Source of the DNA: Tissierellaceae bacterium
Lineage (GTDB): Bacteria > Bacillota > Clostridia > Tissierellales > Tissierellaceae
Length of the DNA: 10,776 bases
Reading direction: 5' to 3'
NCBI GenBank assembly: GCA_029264075.1
Contig: JARICQ010000003.1
Coordinates: 1 to 10,776, forward strand
Position 1 is the first letter of the stretch; every line of letters starts with the position of its first letter. The notes under the pieces were generated by a model. That model searched no databases, had not been told where the DNA came from, and was given only the letters and a program-made list of their open reading frames with translations. The translations under genes and the position numbers were made by a program. Shown in pieces: positions 1 to 6,656 of the stretch.

Positions 1-642
1 CTCAATCCTTACAGAGTTTTCACCCGAAGATGCTGGGAAAATCTCAAGTATATCTCCCCTAACCCTGAATGTTCCTCTTATGAAATTTATATCATTTCTC
101 ATATATTGGATATCTATCAACTTCCTCATGATATCATCTCTATCCCTTGTCATACCAGGGCGAAGTGATACTACTAGGTTTTCATAATCTATTGGGTCTC
201 CAAGTCCATATATACAAGAAACTGATGCAACTATAATTACATCCCTACCCTCATATAGTGCAGCCGTTGCAGAGTGTCGCAATTTATCTATTTCATCGTT
301 AATCGATGCGTCTTTTTCTATATAGGTATCAGAGTGGGCAACATAGGCCTCTGGCTGATAATAATCATAGTAACTTACAAAGTATTCAACTGAATTCTCA
401 GGAAAAAACTCTTTAAATTCTGATGCCAGTTGATAGGCCAGAGTTTTATTGTGAGCTATTACCAGGGTCGGTTTCTGAACCTTTTCTATTACATTTGCCA
501 TGGTAAAAGTCTTTCCCGATCCTGTAACCCCAAGTAGGGTCTGATGCTTAAAATCTTTATCTAATCCCTCTGCCAATTTATCTATCGCATCTGGTTGATC
601 ACCAGTTGGTATATAATTTGAATGTATTTTAAATTCTTTCAT
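1..642 (-). CDS. uvrB: Excinuclease ABC subunit B, N-terminal part (cut by window edge)
   Basis: UvrB is the DNA-damage-verifying helicase-like subunit of the cytoplasmic UvrABC nucleotide excision repair complex. It is loaded by UvrA and then recruits UvrC for incision. The 214 codons present start MKEFKIHSNYIPTGDQPDAI, the usual UvrB opening. Walker A GVTGSGKT lies at residues 38-45. The DNA-gripping beta-hairpin region (YFVSYYDYYQPEAYV) is at residues 87-101, followed by the conserved SVSCIYGLG segment. The remaining roughly two thirds of the protein lies left of position 1. The ATG at 642 is preceded by an AGAGGTG ribosome binding site and matches the family N-terminus. The gene has its own sigma-A promoter and a LexA operator, so SOS control is expected. 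In Clostridia uvrA commonly follows, but that lies outside this window. Identity is near certain. Confidence 0.97.
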   Translation of the reverse strand, partial: MKEFKIHSNYIPTGDQPDAIDKLAEGLDKDFKHQTLLGVTGSGKTFTMANVIEKVQKPTLVIAHNKTLAYQLASEFKEFFPENSVEYFVSYYDYYQPEAYVAHSDTYIEKDASINDEIDKLRHSATAALYEGRDVIIVASVSCIYGLGDPIDYENLVVSLRPGMTRDRDDIMRKLIDIQYMRNDINFIRGTFRVRGDILEIFPASSGENSVRIE

Positions 643-662
643 ATTCACACCTCTATCCTATT

Positions 663-691
663 TTGAACATTTGTTCATACCTTAATATTAT
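663..691 (+). promoter_or_regulatory. Candidate promoter of the divergent lipoprotein gene
   Basis: TTGAAC (663-668), a 17-nt spacer and TATTAT (686-691) read towards the lipoprotein gene, leaving a leader of about 130 nt. The -35 shares bases with the LexA palindrome. An alternative, TTGAAC (781-786) with TAAAAT (804-809) and a 17-nt spacer, would start transcription almost on the ribosome binding site at 816-821, so it is less attractive. Both are inferred from motif matches only. Confidence 0.35.
664..677. promoter_or_regulatory. LexA (SOS) operator upstream of uvrB
   Basis: TGAACAAATGTTCA (minus strand) contains GAAC-N4-GTTC, the core of the Firmicutes LexA/DinR box. The arms TGAACA/TGTTCA are perfectly inverted around a 2-bp centre. 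The site lies just downstream of the uvrB -10 element and covers roughly +3 to +17 of the predicted transcript, where bound LexA would block initiation. uvrB is a known SOS gene in Firmicutes. The same palindrome overlaps a candidate -35 for the divergent lipoprotein gene. Confidence 0.85.
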
Positions 692-715
692 ATATTTAAT
701 TCTTATCTTTGTCAA
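687..715 (-). promoter_or_regulatory. Sigma-A promoter of uvrB
   Basis: On the minus strand a perfect -35 TTGACA (715-710) is separated by exactly 17 nt from a perfect -10 TATAAT (692-687). The predicted transcription start is near 680, giving a leader of about 38 nt before the uvrB ATG at 642. A promoter this strong fits a gene held down by a repressor. Confidence 0.88.
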
Positions 716-747
716 AAGATATATTTTAATTCTCTTATAATCTATTC

Positions 748-765
748 TTATCCTTTTTAGGATAA
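748..765. repeat. Short perfect inverted repeat in the leader of the lipoprotein gene
   Basis: TTATCCT-TTTT-AGGATAA forms a 7-bp perfect stem with a 4-nt loop in the 188-bp divergent gap between uvrB and the lipoprotein gene. It could be an operator or a leader hairpin. It is AU-rich and has no U-tract suited to termination. The rest of the gap holds the promoters and LexA site listed separately and nothing else I recognise. Confidence 0.35.
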
Positions 766-830
766 TATTAACATTATAGCTTGAACAAATAATCTTAATA
801 TAGTAAAATATCCCTAGGAGGTAAAAAAAC

Positions 831-2399
831 ATGAATAAGAAAATTATTGTTTTATTATATCTATTGATCTCAACACTTTTGATTGGATGTTCAAGTGCAG
901 AGCAAACCGCAATAGATGCAGCATCTGGTTCGAAAATCAAAGAAAATATAGAATATACTATTGAACAAATATACTTTTCAAAATCATTTCAATCAATCTC
1001 GCCAAGTATAAAGGTTTCAGAAGTTGATGGCAAAAATAAAATTTCTTTAAATCTAGGCTTATCTGAGTACTCAGAAATAAGTATCGATGATATGAAGATT
1101 GAAGGCGATCAATTCAATGTCTATATATCTGGAAATAAGGATCCATCGACAAAAAACTTATCTGTTCCGCAAATCATATTAGAACTTAAGGATAATTCTA
1201 TTGAAGACTTGAAAAATATCGATTTCAATATAATCTACAATGACTATGAATATATTGATATAAAGTATAAGATTAATGATGTCTTAAACAAGCTAGAATC
1301 TCAATTTGAATTAGCCCTGAATTCATCTCCAAACTTTAATTTAATAAAGAAAGATGATGAAATCCTTTGGAAAATTGAATATAAAAATATAGTTTCTAAA
1401 GATGGAGAAAATTACCCACTTATTAATTTAAGTGCAGATGTTGATGCTAACACAGGTGAACTGCTAGAGTATAAAAAAGAAAATATATCATCTGTAGTAG
1501 ATATGGGAAACATATTGGACTTTAACAATGAAAATAGTTTCTTATATGAAAAAACAGTAGATATCAAGAAAGACAAAAGTCAAAGTGAGCTATGGTTGTT
1601 TGATAGTATAGAAAAAGAAAAGACTCTAATATACAACTGTAGTCTACCTATTTCAGCAGCTGCAACATCAGATGATCTATCACATATAGCCTTCATAGAA
1701 AAAAATGAGAACCTAAGCCAAGCATACATTTATTCTAAAGATGATGATAAGGTCTATAAGCTGCAACTTGAAAATGACTTCAACCCACAGATAATAAGAT
1801 GGAGGACAAGTGATCTACTATATCTGCTCGAAAACAAAGAAAATAGATCTCTTATATACTCTTATGACATAAAGACAAATAATGTTGAATTGGTTTCAGA
1901 TACAAATAAAAATATAAGTAATATTGTAGCTGGTCAAAATGGTTTTATAGTTGCTGAAACTATAGAGAAATCGACAAATAAAAAACTATCCTTTACCAGT
2001 GACTTCAAGAAATACAAAAGTATAAATGATGGATTTAACCCAAAGTTCATAAACAACTCTACTATTGCCTATCTTGAAAATGATGAAAGGCTAGATATAG
2101 ATTACTTGGTAATCTATGATCTTGAAGGTGAAAAGATATTCTCAAAAATAATGGAAGATGTAGTTGAATATAAGCCAGGCTCATCTGGAAATATTATCTA
2201 CCTGAAAAACAATCCCAATTATAAGGATTTTACACTTTCAAACTATTTGATAGATCTTAAAGAATCAACAGATTTGATAGATATAATAGACAAAAATGTA
2301 TACTATAATGATAAGGAAAATCTAATTTATTTAAATGTTGGACTAGCTGTCAAAGATGAAAGTTTGAACATCATCTACTCTATTAAATTAAAAGAATAA
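831..2399 (+). CDS. Lipoprotein with PepSY-like segment and probable beta-propeller, function unknown
   Basis: I do not recognise a named family. The 522-residue protein has a lipoprotein signal peptide (MNKKIIVLLYLLISTLLIGC) with lipobox LIGC, so Cys20 should be lipidated and the protein held on the outer face of the membrane. Residues 35-160 are mixed charged and hydrophobic. Residues 165-215 (W180, then DVDANTGELLEYKK) resemble a PepSY-type unit, in which a tryptophan strand precedes a DANTGE-like turn. Residues about 235-520 contain repeated strand pairs such as ELWLFDS, SHIAFIEKN, LIYSYDIKT, YLVIYDLEGEK and NVYYNDKENLIYL, in the style of TolB/WD40 beta-propellers. The start is fixed by AGGAGG at 816-821. 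The gene lies between S41-peptidase and uvrB genes but faces the other way, so it is its own transcription unit. A role in envelope sensing or scaffolding is only a guess. Confidence 0.85.
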   Translation: MNKKIIVLLYLLISTLLIGCSSAEQTAIDAASGSKIKENIEYTIEQIYFSKSFQSISPSIKVSEVDGKNKISLNLGLSEYSEISIDDMKIEGDQFNVYISGNKDPSTKNLSVPQIILELKDNSIEDLKNIDFNIIYNDYEYIDIKYKINDVLNKLESQFELALNSSPNFNLIKKDDEILWKIEYKNIVSKDGENYPLINLSADVDANTGELLEYKKENISSVVDMGNILDFNNENSFLYEKTVDIKKDKSQSELWLFDSIEKEKTLIYNCSLPISAAATSDDLSHIAFIEKNENLSQAYIYSKDDDKVYKLQLENDFNPQIIRWRTSDLLYLLENKENRSLIYSYDIKTNNVELVSDTNKNISNIVAGQNGFIVAETIEKSTNKKLSFTSDFKKYKSINDGFNPKFINNSTIAYLENDERLDIDYLVIYDLEGEKIFSKIMEDVVEYKPGSSGNIIYLKNNPNYKDFTLSNYLIDLKESTDLIDIIDKNVYYNDKENLIYLNVGLAVKDESLNIIYSIKLKE

Positions 2400-2401
2400 G
2401 C

Positions 2402-2435
2402 AAAACCCCTTAAGTAAGATACCTTAGGGGGTTTT
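2402..2435. terminator. Bidirectional intrinsic terminator between convergent genes
   Basis: AAAACCCCTTAAG (2402-2414) pairs with CTTAGGGGGTTTT (2423-2435) as a 13-bp stem with one G-U pair and an 8-nt loop. The A-run on one side and the T-run on the other make it usable from both directions. It starts 2 nt after the lipoprotein stop codon and lies about 33 nt beyond the stop of the convergent S41 protease gene. Confidence 0.88.
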
Positions 2436-2467
2436 AATATTAAAAACTCAGTTGTGATTTCGAATGT

Positions 2468-3691
2468 TTATTCTATCTTAGACCTTATCTCATCTATTGC
2501 AGTTTGGAGCTGATTGTCATTTTCTATATTATTTAATCCTATTTCTTCCACACTTTCATCCAACTCTACTTCTATGTCTGGGTCAATTCCTACCCCATGA
2601 ATGTTAATACCATTTGGAGTAAAATATTCAGAAATAGTAAGTTTTATTCCAGATCCATCTGGAAGGTCATGTAGTCTTTGAACTACGCCTTTTCCGAATG
2701 TTGTTGTCCCTATAAGAACTCCTCTTTCCCTATCTTTTACAGCTCCTGCAAGTATCTCTGAAGCTGATGCAGACCCTCCATTTACAAGTATAGCCAATGG
2801 ATAGTCTACCATCTTGTCATCTGACTTCTCATAGATCCTTGTTCCATCCTTGGTTTCTGTATATACAATATCTCCCTTTCCAAGCAATTCATCTGAAATT
2901 TGAACAGTTCTTGAAAGAAGTCCTCCTGGATTGTTCCTTAAATCTATGATAAGGCCTTCTATATTCTCTCTTCCAAGCCTATCAAGCTCTGATTTAAAAT
3001 CTCTGTATGTTTGCTCGTCAAAGCTGCTGATATTGATATATCCTATATTTTCCTCTATTACACCAGCCTTTATAGTTTCTATTCTAATTATCTCTCTAAT
3101 GATTTCTAAATCAAATACTTGATTTTCTAATCCTTCTTTTGTTCTCATAATTGTCAATACTACTTGTGTTTCAGGTTCGCCTTTCATTTCTTTTACAGCC
3201 TCATCCATATTTTCTGCTAAAAATTCTTCTCCATTAACTTTTATTATCTTGTCCCCGCTTTTGATCCCTGCTCTTTCTCCTGGTGTATCTGCTATTGGAG
3301 AAACTACAGTTATCAAATTGTCATCCCCTGGAGTGACAACTACACCAATTCCTCCAAAGCTACCACTAGTTTGTTCCATCATTGATGCGTATTCATCTCT
3401 TGTCATATAAACTGAATATGGATCTTCTAGTGAGCTTAATATGCCCTTGAGCTGACCCTCCATTAGATCTTCATCATCAATATCCCTTAAATAATTATCC
3501 TTTACATAGTTCTTGACTGAGATCACCTTGGCATAATCATCATAAACACTTTTTAATTTGTTATATTCCGCTAGGGAAACATAGGCCTTATTGTTAAAAG
3601 TTACACTCATCAAATTTGTTAATCCAAAAGTCAATAAGCTTGTAACTATAATTGTAAATACTAATAAAGCTGCGACCTTCTTTTTTGACAT
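2468..3691 (-). CDS. S41 family C-terminal processing peptidase (CtpA/CtpB type)
   Basis: This is a membrane-anchored serine protease that trims or degrades extracytoplasmic proteins from the C-terminus, in the CtpA/CtpB/Prc family. The 407-residue protein has one N-terminal membrane anchor (about residues 6-28), a PDZ domain (about 105-190, with the GGIGVVV start and the AGIKSGDKII loop) and the S41 core. Catalytic residues are visible: Ser309 in GGSASASE, Lys334 in TFGKG and Gln338. The spacing matches the Ser-Lys-Gln triad described for Bacillus CtpB. The substrate-carboxylate region LRNNPGGLL is at 251-259. There is no C-terminal peptidoglycan-binding domain. The ATG at 3691 has an AGAGGTGATT ribosome binding site. 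The gene lies downstream of ftsEX-M23 but has its own promoter after their terminator. Possible targets include the neighbouring wall hydrolase, but this is inference. Confidence 0.95.
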   Translation of the reverse strand: MSKKKVAALLVFTIIVTSLLTFGLTNLMSVTFNNKAYVSLAEYNKLKSVYDDYAKVISVKNYVKDNYLRDIDDEDLMEGQLKGILSSLEDPYSVYMTRDEYASMMEQTSGSFGGIGVVVTPGDDNLITVVSPIADTPGERAGIKSGDKIIKVNGEEFLAENMDEAVKEMKGEPETQVVLTIMRTKEGLENQVFDLEIIREIIRIETIKAGVIEENIGYINISSFDEQTYRDFKSELDRLGRENIEGLIIDLRNNPGGLLSRTVQISDELLGKGDIVYTETKDGTRIYEKSDDKMVDYPLAILVNGGSASASEILAGAVKDRERGVLIGTTTFGKGVVQRLHDLPDGSGIKLTISEYFTPNGINIHGVGIDPDIEVELDESVEEIGLNNIENDNQLQTAIDEIRSKIE

Positions 3692-3743
3692 TTAATCACC
3701 TCTATCTTCCACTTATATATAAATATATCTCTTCTGTACGAAA

Positions 3744-3772
3744 ATTATACCACTCTAGTCATTTGATTTCAA
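3744..3772 (-). promoter_or_regulatory. Sigma-A promoter of the S41 peptidase gene
   Basis: On the minus strand TTGAAA (3772-3767), a 17-nt spacer and TATAAT (3749-3744) form a good promoter. A TG dinucleotide one base before the -10 makes it an extended -10 element. Transcription should start near 3737, leaving a leader of about 45 nt. With the upstream terminator, this separates the protease gene from the ftsEX-M23 operon. Confidence 0.8.
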
Positions 3773-3782
3773 AGAAATCAAA
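3762..3782. repeat. Perfect 9-bp inverted repeat over the -35 of the S41 peptidase promoter
   Basis: TTTGATTTC-AAA-GAAATCAAA is perfectly symmetrical around a 3-bp centre and spans the -35 element. It touches the T-tract of the upstream terminator. It could be a regulator binding site controlling the protease gene, or simply a second hairpin strengthening termination. I cannot assign it to a known regulator. Confidence 0.5.
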
Positions 3783-3805
3783 AAAAGGGGATTTAATTCC
3801 CCTTT
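3780..3805 (-). terminator. Intrinsic terminator of the ftsEX-M23 operon, overlapping the stop codon
   Basis: On the minus strand AAAGGGG (3805-3799) and CCCCTTT (3790-3784) form a stem with an 8-nt loop, continued by a run of T residues to 3780. The 5' arm lies inside the last codons (Lys-Gly) and the stop TAA is in the loop, so the terminator is partly embedded in the coding sequence of the M23 gene. Confidence 0.88.
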
Positions 3806-4929
3806 AACCATGCTATTGGATCTTGATATGCTCCATTTTTCCTTACTTCAAAATGAAGATGTGGTCCTGTAGACATTCCTGTACTACCTATCCTAGCTAT
3901 AGTATCACCCTTATTTACACTTTGACCATTTTGAGCTATCAATGATGAATTGTGTGCATAAAGTGTCACTATACCATCACCATGATCTACCATTATTACT
4001 TTCCCATAGCCTCCAAGGCTACCTGAATGTATGACTATACCAGAAGCTCCTGCTATTACATTGCTTCCTGAAGGTGCTGGAATATCTATACCTGAGTGGA
4101 ATTTCTTCTTCTTAAGTATAGGATGGATTCTGTATCCAAAGGGAGAACTTATTCTGTTATATCCTGGCACTGGCCATGACATTACTCCACCTGAATAGGC
4201 ACTTGTATTTACCTGCATTTTCAAGATTTTATCTTCCATTTCCTTGGCAAGATTATTTAGACTATCATATTCTTTTTCTAATGCAACATGGTCTTCTTCA
4301 AGTCTTCCCATCAGTTCTTCTTTTGCACGAGTCGCTCTTGCTAGATCTCTTTTCCTGTCTTCTAACTTGCTTTTAGATACTTCCACTTTTGATTTTTGAG
4401 AACTCAGCTCCGCTTCTCTTGCATCTATGATATCTCTTTGTTCTTTCATATAAGAGATAAGTTCGGTATCATGCTTGGCTATCGATTTAAGCATATCTTG
4501 GCGTGATAAAAAATCTGAAATACTGTTAGATGAAAGAAGTATCTCTATATATCCTGCACTCCCAGTCTTATCCATTACCCTAATCCTTTGATTGAAAACC
4601 TCTTGTTTTTCTTCAATGTTTTTTTCTGCCTCAGCTAATTCTTCTTGTGTTTTCTTTATATCTGCTTCTAATTGATTTATCTCTTCTTCTACTTTATTTA
4701 ATTCATCATTTGCTGTGTTTAGTTTTTTATCTAATTCTTCTATTTCATTTTTTACACCAAGTGCTTGATTCCTAATAGATTGCATTTCATCTTTCTTGTC
4801 ATCAATTTGTTTTTCTACATCTTTTTGCTTGCCCTTCAACTCATTTAATGATTCTGCATAAACTGCACTTATATTGAATAGCATTATAAAGGCCAATATT
4901 AAATAAGCTATTCTGCTCCTAAAATTCAT
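3793..4929 (-). CDS. Secreted coiled-coil M23 (LytM) peptidase, probable FtsEX-controlled wall hydrolase
   Basis: The product is predicted to be a peptidoglycan endopeptidase acting outside the membrane. From the ATG at 4929 it has 378 residues. A signal peptide runs to about residue 25 (cleavage after VYA). A long charged coiled coil covers about 27-240, interrupted around 120-150 by a SAGYIEILLSSNSISDFLSR segment typical of EnvC/PcsB-like proteins. A C-terminal M23 domain covers about 262-375. All expected zinc and catalytic residues are present: His278 and Asp282 (HSGID), His326 (LYAH), and His357 and His359 (HLHFE). Unlike E. coli EnvC, it should therefore be an active enzyme. I chose the ATG at 4929 because AGGGGG lies 9 nt before it and it opens directly with the signal peptide. 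An ATG at 4950, inside ftsX, has no ribosome binding site. It follows ftsX by 13 nt and closes the operon. Confidence 0.93.
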   Translation of the reverse strand: MNFRSRIAYLILAFIMLFNISAVYAESLNELKGKQKDVEKQIDDKKDEMQSIRNQALGVKNEIEELDKKLNTANDELNKVEEEINQLEADIKKTQEELAEAEKNIEEKQEVFNQRIRVMDKTGSAGYIEILLSSNSISDFLSRQDMLKSIAKHDTELISYMKEQRDIIDAREAELSSQKSKVEVSKSKLEDRKRDLARATRAKEELMGRLEEDHVALEKEYDSLNNLAKEMEDKILKMQVNTSAYSGGVMSWPVPGYNRISSPFGYRIHPILKKKKFHSGIDIPAPSGSNVIAGASGIVIHSGSLGGYGKVIMVDHGDGIVTLYAHNSSLIAQNGQSVNKGDTIARIGSTGMSTGPHLHFEVRKNGAYQDPIAWLKGN

Positions 4930-4942
4930 ATCATTATTCCCC

Positions 4943-5842
4943 CTATACATTCAAAAATCTTTTTAAAGATAATATACTGCCGAGCGATCCTATGCCAACT
5001 CCTATTGCTGTAAATATTATTGCTATATCCTTAAATAAGGTTGCTGGTGGCACTAGATATACTGTAAACAAAAGATAAAATCTATCATTTACAGATTGAA
5101 AGAAATATTCATATCCATAGTTGATTATAAGTATGGATATAACTGCCCCAAATAGACCGAATAATATACCTTCAATAACAAAAGGACCCCTTATATATCC
5201 ATTTGTTGCCCCTACATACTTCATAATATTGATTTCTCTCTTCCTTGATGCCACTGTTATCTTAATTGTATTTGCTATTATAAATATAGATACTAGAACC
5301 AGCATTCCTACTATTATAGTTCCACCAATCTGTATGTATTTAGAGAATATCATCAATTTGTCTATTACATCTTTATAGTAATTTATAGACTCAACGCCTT
5401 CTATCTGGCTTATATTATCTACTACAAGATCTGCATATTCAATATCTACCAATTGAACTTTGTATGAATCTTGTAGAGGATTGTCATCCTCAAGTCCATC
5501 AAGTAGATTTGAATCGTCTCCCCAATCTTCTTTCATTGACTCCAGCCTGCGATCCTTTGAATGAAATATTACAGAGAGCACTCCTTCTTCAGATGCTATC
5601 TCTTCTTCTATGCTATCTAAATCTATGTTTTCTAAATCATCTTCTAATAAAATCTGAATCTCATCAAATTTAGTCCTAGTTTCCATAACTGCATTATTTA
5701 TGCTTAAGATAAGGATAAGAACTAGTCCAAGAATAATCAAGACTGCAGATATAGAGCTAATTGATGCGACTCCCATGCTCCTATTCCTCCACATCCCTTG
5801 GAATCCCTGCTTGAACATGTTTTTAAATATGCGAAATCTCAT
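4943..5842 (-). CDS. ftsX: Cell division / wall hydrolase-activating ABC permease FtsX
   Basis: FtsX is the membrane subunit of the FtsEX complex. It passes ATP-driven conformational change to extracellular peptidoglycan hydrolases and does not transport a solute. The 299-residue protein has the family topology: membrane helix 1 at about 27-47, an extracytoplasmic loop at about 50-168, then helices at about 172-194, 219-240 and 270-292. The cytoplasmic segment RKREINIMKYVGAT (200-213) is the FtsX-signature region contacting the ATPase. The large outer loop would be the docking site for the coiled coil of the M23 peptidase encoded immediately downstream. The ATG at 5842 has a GGGTGG ribosome binding site and overlaps the end of ftsE by 20 nt, implying translational coupling and matched production. 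Identity is secure. Confidence 0.96.
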   Translation of the reverse strand: MRFRIFKNMFKQGFQGMWRNRSMGVASISSISAVLIILGLVLILILSINNAVMETRTKFDEIQILLEDDLENIDLDSIEEEIASEEGVLSVIFHSKDRRLESMKEDWGDDSNLLDGLEDDNPLQDSYKVQLVDIEYADLVVDNISQIEGVESINYYKDVIDKLMIFSKYIQIGGTIIVGMLVLVSIFIIANTIKITVASRKREINIMKYVGATNGYIRGPFVIEGILFGLFGAVISILIINYGYEYFFQSVNDRFYLLFTVYLVPPATLFKDIAIIFTAIGVGIGSLGSILSLKRFLNV

Positions 5843-6518
5843 TTATATATCCACCCTTCTGTTCATCTCTGATAAGTTTTCCTTCATGAATTTCAACCAC
5901 TCTTTTTTTCATGCTATTAACTATTTCCTTGGCATGTGTTGCCATGACAACTGTAGTGCCCCTATGATTGATATCTAACAAGACTCTCATAATATCCCAA
6001 GCAGTATCAGGGTCTAGGTTTCCAGTGGGCTCGTCTGCAATTAAAACGGGTGGATTGTTTACTATTGCTCGAGCAATAGAGACTCTTTGCCTCTCTCCCC
6101 CTGATAGTTGATCGGGATAGCTTGAAGACTTTCTACTTAAATTGACCATACCAAGAACCATAGGTACTCTTCTTCGTATTTCCTTTGAACTCTCTCCAAC
6201 AATTTCCATTGCAAATGCAACATTTTCGTAAACTGTTTTGTTTGGCAAAAGCCTAAAATCTTGAAACACTACACCTATATCCCTTCTAATGTATGGTATC
6301 CTTCTATTTCTTACACTTGTTATATCTCTATCATTTAATGTAATCTCTCCTTGAGTTGGGTTTTCTTCTTTTAAAAGCAGCTTGATAATAGTTGATTTTC
6401 CAGCTCCACTTGTACCAACCAAAAATATAAACTCTCCCTTTTTTATATCTAAGTCAATATTAGACAAGGCTTTTACATCATTATCGTACTTTTTGCTTAC
6501 ATTTGAAAATTTAATCAA
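5823..6518 (-). CDS. ftsE: Cell division ABC transporter ATPase FtsE (TTG start)
   Basis: FtsE is the cytoplasmic ATPase that drives FtsX. The 231-residue protein has all ABC motifs: Walker A GTSGAGKST (35-43), Q-loop Gln86 in VVFQDFRLL, signature LSGGE (138-142), Walker B VLIADE with Glu163, and H-loop His195 in ATHAKEIV. The FQDFRLLP segment is typical of FtsE rather than of general LolD-type ATPases. The start codon is TTG at 6518, which gives the standard N-terminus (M)IKFSNVSKKY. An AGGTGA ribosome binding site lies 7 nt upstream and no better in-frame start is available. It is the first gene of the ftsE-ftsX-M23 operon and is preceded by a -10 element and a WalR-like box. The TTG start may limit translation. 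Confidence 0.96.
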   Translation of the reverse strand: MIKFSNVSKKYDNDVKALSNIDLDIKKGEFIFLVGTSGAGKSTIIKLLLKEENPTQGEITLNDRDITSVRNRRIPYIRRDIGVVFQDFRLLPNKTVYENVAFAMEIVGESSKEIRRRVPMVLGMVNLSRKSSSYPDQLSGGERQRVSIARAIVNNPPVLIADEPTGNLDPDTAWDIMRVLLDINHRGTTVVMATHAKEIVNSMKKRVVEIHEGKLIRDEQKGGYINEISHI

Positions 6519-6544
6519 TCCTTTGTCACCTCATCTCTTATTCC

Positions 6545-6573
6545 ATTATATATCTTATCGGTCTAAATTTCTA
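6545..6573 (-). promoter_or_regulatory. Probable promoter of the ftsE-ftsX-M23 operon
   Basis: On the minus strand a perfect -10 TATAAT (6550-6545) is preceded, 17 nt upstream, by a weak -35 TAGAAA (6573-6568). Transcription should start near 6538, leaving a short leader of about 20 nt. The poor -35 fits a promoter that needs an activator, and a WalR-type box lies directly upstream. Confidence 0.6.
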
Positions 6574-6577
6574 TTCT

Positions 6578-6594
6578 TTTACATTCTTTTTACA
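6578..6594 (-). promoter_or_regulatory. Candidate WalR (YycF) binding site upstream of ftsE
   Basis: The minus strand reads TGTAAA-AAGAA-TGTAAA, a perfect match to the WalR box known from Bacillus and Staphylococcus: direct repeats TGTWAH with a 5-nt gap. It ends 4 bp before the -35 of the ftsE promoter, centred near -48, a position suited to activation. The local sequence is A-rich on this strand, so a chance match is possible. The target, an operon for FtsEX and a wall hydrolase, is what the WalRK regulon would predict. Confidence 0.6.
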
Positions 6595-6617
6595 TTTTTC
6601 CTAATCTATATTATAAT
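6589..6617 (+). promoter_or_regulatory. Probable promoter of the 5-formyl-THF cyclo-ligase gene
   Basis: TTTACA (6589-6594), a 17-nt spacer and TATAAT (6612-6617) lie upstream of the ligase gene. Transcription would start near 6624, about 33 nt before the TTG start. The -35 coincides with one half-site of the WalR-like box on the other strand, so a regulator bound there would also affect this promoter. Confidence 0.65.
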
Positions 6618-6656
6618 ATATAATGCAAGATAAATAAACCATTAGAGGTGATTTTG

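Noticed and set aside
736..741. TATAAT as -10 for the lipoprotein gene
   Set aside because: The best -35 (TTGTCA, 709-714) is 21 nt away and no hexamer at 16-18 nt resembles TTGACA.
653..940. 95-codon open frame on the minus strand
   Set aside because: It runs through the uvrB promoter, the LexA site and the start of the lipoprotein gene, is low-complexity Ile/Lys/Tyr-rich, and has no family resemblance. It is an artefact of AT-rich DNA.
4930..4950. ATG at 4950 as start of the M23 peptidase
   Set aside because: There is no ribosome binding site before it, it overlaps ftsX, and it adds seven polar residues before the signal peptide. The ATG at 4929 follows AGGGGG at proper spacing.
6648..6656. 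GTG at 6648 or TTG at 6654 as start of the cyclo-ligase
   Set aside because: The GTG is part of the AGAGGTG ribosome binding site itself and the TTG at 6654 is only 3 nt from it. The TTG at 6657 has a 6-nt gap and matches the family N-terminus.
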